From: an uncultured Collinsella sp.
GTDB taxonomy: Bacteria; Actinomycetota; Coriobacteriia; Coriobacteriales; Coriobacteriaceae
Length of the DNA: 52,271 bases
Assembly: GCA_902495545.1 (NCBI GenBank)
Contig: CABUXM010000004.1
Span: 1-52,271 of the forward strand
Reading direction: 5' to 3'
The notes beneath the pieces were generated by a model. That model made no database searches, was not told the DNA's origin, and worked only from the letters and a program-made list of their open reading frames with translations. Each line of letters begins with the position of its first letter. The stretch's first letter is position 1. Below are positions 48,882-52,271 of the stretch, in pieces. Position numbers and translations under genes: made by a program.

Positions 48882-50243
48882 ATGGATACTGTTCTGAGCG
48901 TTCTCTCATCGGTCTTTTGGGGCCTGCTGATGCTTTCCGTCCTCGTGTTTTTGCACGAGGGCGGCCACTTTTTGGCGGCGCGTGCCTGCGGCGTCCGTGT
49001 GACCGAGTTCTTTTTGGGCCTGCCGTGCCGCTTTGACATACATTACACGTCGCGTCGCATTGGAACCAAGTTTGGCGTGACCCCGCTGCTGCTGGGTGGC
49101 TACGCTGCCATCTGCGGTATGGATCCGACCGACGTCTCGTGTGCCGATCGCGTGCTCGCGGCTATCTATCGTCATGGTCGCGTGACCGTGGCCGACCTTG
49201 CTGTCGAGCTCGAGCTATCCGAGGAGGTTGTGCTCGAGGCATGCGCCTTGCTCTTGGGTTGGGGCTCTATCGCGCCTTGGTATGAGGAAGGGGAGAAGCC
49301 CTCGCCGAGCTACTATCCCACCAAGTATCAGACGCTGCCACGAGATGCGGCGGGTTACACCACCTTTGACGGCCGCCGTTTCGATCGAGAGCATGCGACT
49401 ACCGAGGGCGATGTGTGGGAGCTGCCGTGCGGCGAAGCCGAGTTCCTTGCGCAAGAGCGTTCGCATACCTATCTGGGCCAGGGTTTTCTCAAGCGCGCCT
49501 TTATGCTGCTCGCGGGCATTCTCGTCAATATCCTGACGGGCTTTTTGCTGCTTATGAGCATCTACTCTATTGCGGGTGTCACCGTGCCGATGGATACCAA
49601 CGTGATCGGTCAGGTTGACGAGGGTTCTATTGCCGCCAAGGCGGGTATCGAGGGCGGCGACGCGATCCTTTCGGTTGACGGAGTATCGTGCTCTACCTGG
49701 ATGGACGTTTACGATGCCATCGGCAAGGCCGCCGGTAAGGACGATATCGCCATCGAGTACGAGCGTGACGGCAAGCAGCATTCGACCACGGTTGCACTCA
49801 AGGAGGAGGAGCGCCTAGGTGTGTATGCCTCTACGCAGGTGGTCCGTTTAGACCCCATCACGTCGGCTCGCCTGTCTTTCTCCTATGTCGTGCAGACAGC
49901 GGAGGGCGTGATGCGCCTGCTCCAGCCGCAGCATACGATGGAGATTCTCGACCAGTCCTCCTCGATCGTGGGCATCAGCGTCATGTCCTCTCAGGCGGCT
50001 GCTGCCGGCCCCGTAACGTTCCTGTCGTTTGCCGCGCTCATCTCCTTCTCGCTGGGTTTTATGAACTTGCTACCCATCCCCCCGCTCGACGGCGGCAAGC
50101 TGGTCATCGAGATCATTCAAAAGATTGCGGGTCGCGAGCTACCTCTCAAGGTTCAGACGATTGTGAGCTATGTGGGCATCGCGCTCTTCGCACTGCTGTT
50201 TGTCTATATGCTTCGTTCCGACATCCTTCGATTTATTCTGTAG
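48882..50243 (+). CDS. rseP: RseP-type site-2 membrane metalloprotease with inserted domain
   Basis: This intramembrane zinc protease has HEGGH at 25-29 in the first helix. A PDZ domain is centred on GSIAAKAGIEGGDAILSVDG, and the final helices carry NLLPIPPLDGGK, which supplies the third zinc ligand. Between the first and second helices (about 79-165) is an insertion containing a winged-helix-like segment (ADRVLAAIYRHGRVTVADLA, then LSEEVVLEACALLLGWG). ATG 48882 gives 453 residues; TTG 48867 is an alternative, though its ribosome binding site is too close. Confidence 0.92.
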   Translation: MDTVLSVLSSVFWGLLMLSVLVFLHEGGHFLAARACGVRVTEFFLGLPCRFDIHYTSRRIGTKFGVTPLLLGGYAAICGMDPTDVSCADRVLAAIYRHGRVTVADLAVELELSEEVVLEACALLLGWGSIAPWYEEGEKPSPSYYPTKYQTLPRDAAGYTTFDGRRFDREHATTEGDVWELPCGEAEFLAQERSHTYLGQGFLKRAFMLLAGILVNILTGFLLLMSIYSIAGVTVPMDTNVIGQVDEGSIAAKAGIEGGDAILSVDGVSCSTWMDVYDAIGKAAGKDDIAIEYERDGKQHSTTVALKEEERLGVYASTQVVRLDPITSARLSFSYVVQTAEGVMRLLQPQHTMEILDQSSSIVGISVMSSQAAAAGPVTFLSFAALISFSLGFMNLLPIPPLDGGKLVIEIIQKIAGRELPLKVQTIVSYVGIALFALLFVYMLRSDILRFIL

Positions 50244-50256
50244 GGGAGTGTTTGGA

Positions 50257-51339
50257 TTGTCTTTATCCCATTCTTTGCCGCGCGAGCTGACGCGCCCCGT
50301 GCATGTGGGCGGCGTGCAGATCGGCGGCGGCGCGCCGGTGGTGGTTCAGTCCATGACCTGCACCGATACCGCCGATGCCCAGTCGACGCTTGCGCAAGTG
50401 TGTGCGCTTGCCCAGGCGGGTTGCGATGTTGTGCGCGTGAGCGTGCCTACCGAGGCTGCGCTCGAGGGCTTTCGCACGATTTGTGCCGAGTCTCCGGTGC
50501 CGATCGTCGCCGATATTCACTTTAACCATAAGCTCGCCATCGGCGCCGTCGAGGCTGGTGCCGCCAAGCTTCGCATCAATCCCGGCAATATCGGCGATTG
50601 GGCTAAGGTCGATGCCGTCATCGACGCCGCCGGCGCTGCGGGCTGTGCGATTCGCATTGGCGTGAACGCGGGCTCGCTTGAGCAGGATATCGCCGAGCGC
50701 GACGACCTCACGCAGCCCGAAAAGCTCGTGATGTCGAGTGAGCGCTTCGTTAGGCACTTTGAGGACCGCGGATTTACGAACATTGTGCTTTCCGCCAAGG
50801 CCCATAGTGTACAGACGACGCTTGATACCTATCGAGCCCTGTCGCGCGAGATTCCCCATGTTCCGCTTCACCTGGGCGTGACGGAGGCGGGGACCAAGCT
50901 CCAGGGCACCATCAAGAGCTCTGTAGGCTTGGGTATCTTGCTTTCCGAAGGCATTGGCGACACCATGCGTGTTTCGCTCACAGCTGATCCGGTTGAGGAG
51001 CCGCCGGTCGCCTGGGGAATTTTGCAGTCACTGGGCCTGCGTCGCCGTGGTCCCGAGATTGTCTCGTGTCCCACGTGCGCCCGCTGCCAGGTTAACCTGA
51101 TTCCCATCGCCGAGGAGGTCACCGAGCGGCTTAAGAACTACTCCGCGCCGCTTTCGATTGCCGTCATGGGATGTGCCGTTAATGGCCCCGGTGAGGCTTC
51201 TGATGCCGACCTGGGCGTTGCTTGCGGACGTGGTCAGGCCTTGCTCTTTTCGCATGGCCAGATCATTGGTAAAGTAGCTGAGGACCAAATTGTCGACGCG
51301 CTTATGGCCGAGGTCGACAAGCTTATTGAGGAGAAATAA
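50257..51339 (+). CDS. ispG: 4-hydroxy-3-methylbut-2-enyl diphosphate synthase
   Basis: This 360-residue iron-sulfur enzyme of the MEP pathway shows VVVQSMTCTDT and ADIHFNHKLA. The [4Fe-4S] cysteines are in SCPTCARCQ and the later VMGCAVNGPGEA. TTG 50257 follows AGGGGAG. The electron donor (flavodoxin or ferredoxin) is not in the window. Confidence 0.96.
   Translation: MSLSHSLPRELTRPVHVGGVQIGGGAPVVVQSMTCTDTADAQSTLAQVCALAQAGCDVVRVSVPTEAALEGFRTICAESPVPIVADIHFNHKLAIGAVEAGAAKLRINPGNIGDWAKVDAVIDAAGAAGCAIRIGVNAGSLEQDIAERDDLTQPEKLVMSSERFVRHFEDRGFTNIVLSAKAHSVQTTLDTYRALSREIPHVPLHLGVTEAGTKLQGTIKSSVGLGILLSEGIGDTMRVSLTADPVEEPPVAWGILQSLGLRRRGPEIVSCPTCARCQVNLIPIAEEVTERLKNYSAPLSIAVMGCAVNGPGEASDADLGVACGRGQALLFSHGQIIGKVAEDQIVDALMAEVDKLIEEK

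Positions 51340-52271
<932 letters not shown>

Overview
The window looks like a chromosomal segment of a high-GC Coriobacteriia member (Actinomycetota), most like Collinsella. The basis is gene content and order (mreBCD-mrdA-rodA, the TIGR03960/DUF2344 pair, rplU-rpmA-obg-nadD, uppS-cdsA-dxr-rseP-ispG-proS), frequent TTG and GTG starts, and GC-rich third codon positions. This placement is recognition from family knowledge, not a database result.

Region 1 (1-4896) is the right-hand end of a prophage. It carries a diversity-generating retroelement (DGR). In order: the 3' end of a C-type-lectin-like target gene holding the variable repeat (VR, 27-155), a hairpin and a terminator, an Avd-like accessory protein, the template repeat (TR, 765-893), and a YMDD reverse transcriptase. 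TR and VR differ at 9 of 129 positions and every difference is at a TR adenine, the signature of adenine-directed mutagenic retrohoming. A tail-end/lysis cassette follows: a small acidic protein, an XkdX-like protein, a membrane-anchored coiled coil, a holin-like protein, an amidase endolysin and a 29-residue membrane peptide. The integrase end and the body of the target gene lie outside the window.

Region 2 (4900-24900) is host core genome. It holds a possible transcription attenuator and a P-type ATPase, a zinc-ribbon membrane protein, a cyclophilin and a TPR membrane protein, then the cell-elongation operon (mreB, mreC, mreD, PBP2, rodA) running into a DUF697-like gene and a radical SAM/DUF2344 pair. 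After a good promoter come rplU, rpmA, obg, nadD and an in-frame yqeK-rsfS fusion. DNA polymerase IV (24906-26159) is the only minus-strand gene and converges on a perfect 15-bp terminator stem.

Region 3 (26160-35950) holds rpsP-khpA-rimM-trmD-lepB, glyQ-glyS, and the pyruvate phosphate dikinase regulator followed by ppdK. An unusual AT-rich cluster of TTTACC repeats separates the last two.

Region 4 (35990-52271) holds rplS, rnhB, yraN-comM-dprA-trmFO-xerC (without topA), rpsB-tsf, and pyrH-frr-uppS-cdsA-dxr-rseP-ispG-proS, with proS cut by the window end. These tightly packed genes link translation, tRNA modification, DNA uptake, and isoprenoid and envelope-lipid synthesis. No rRNA, tRNA, CRISPR array or insertion sequence was seen.
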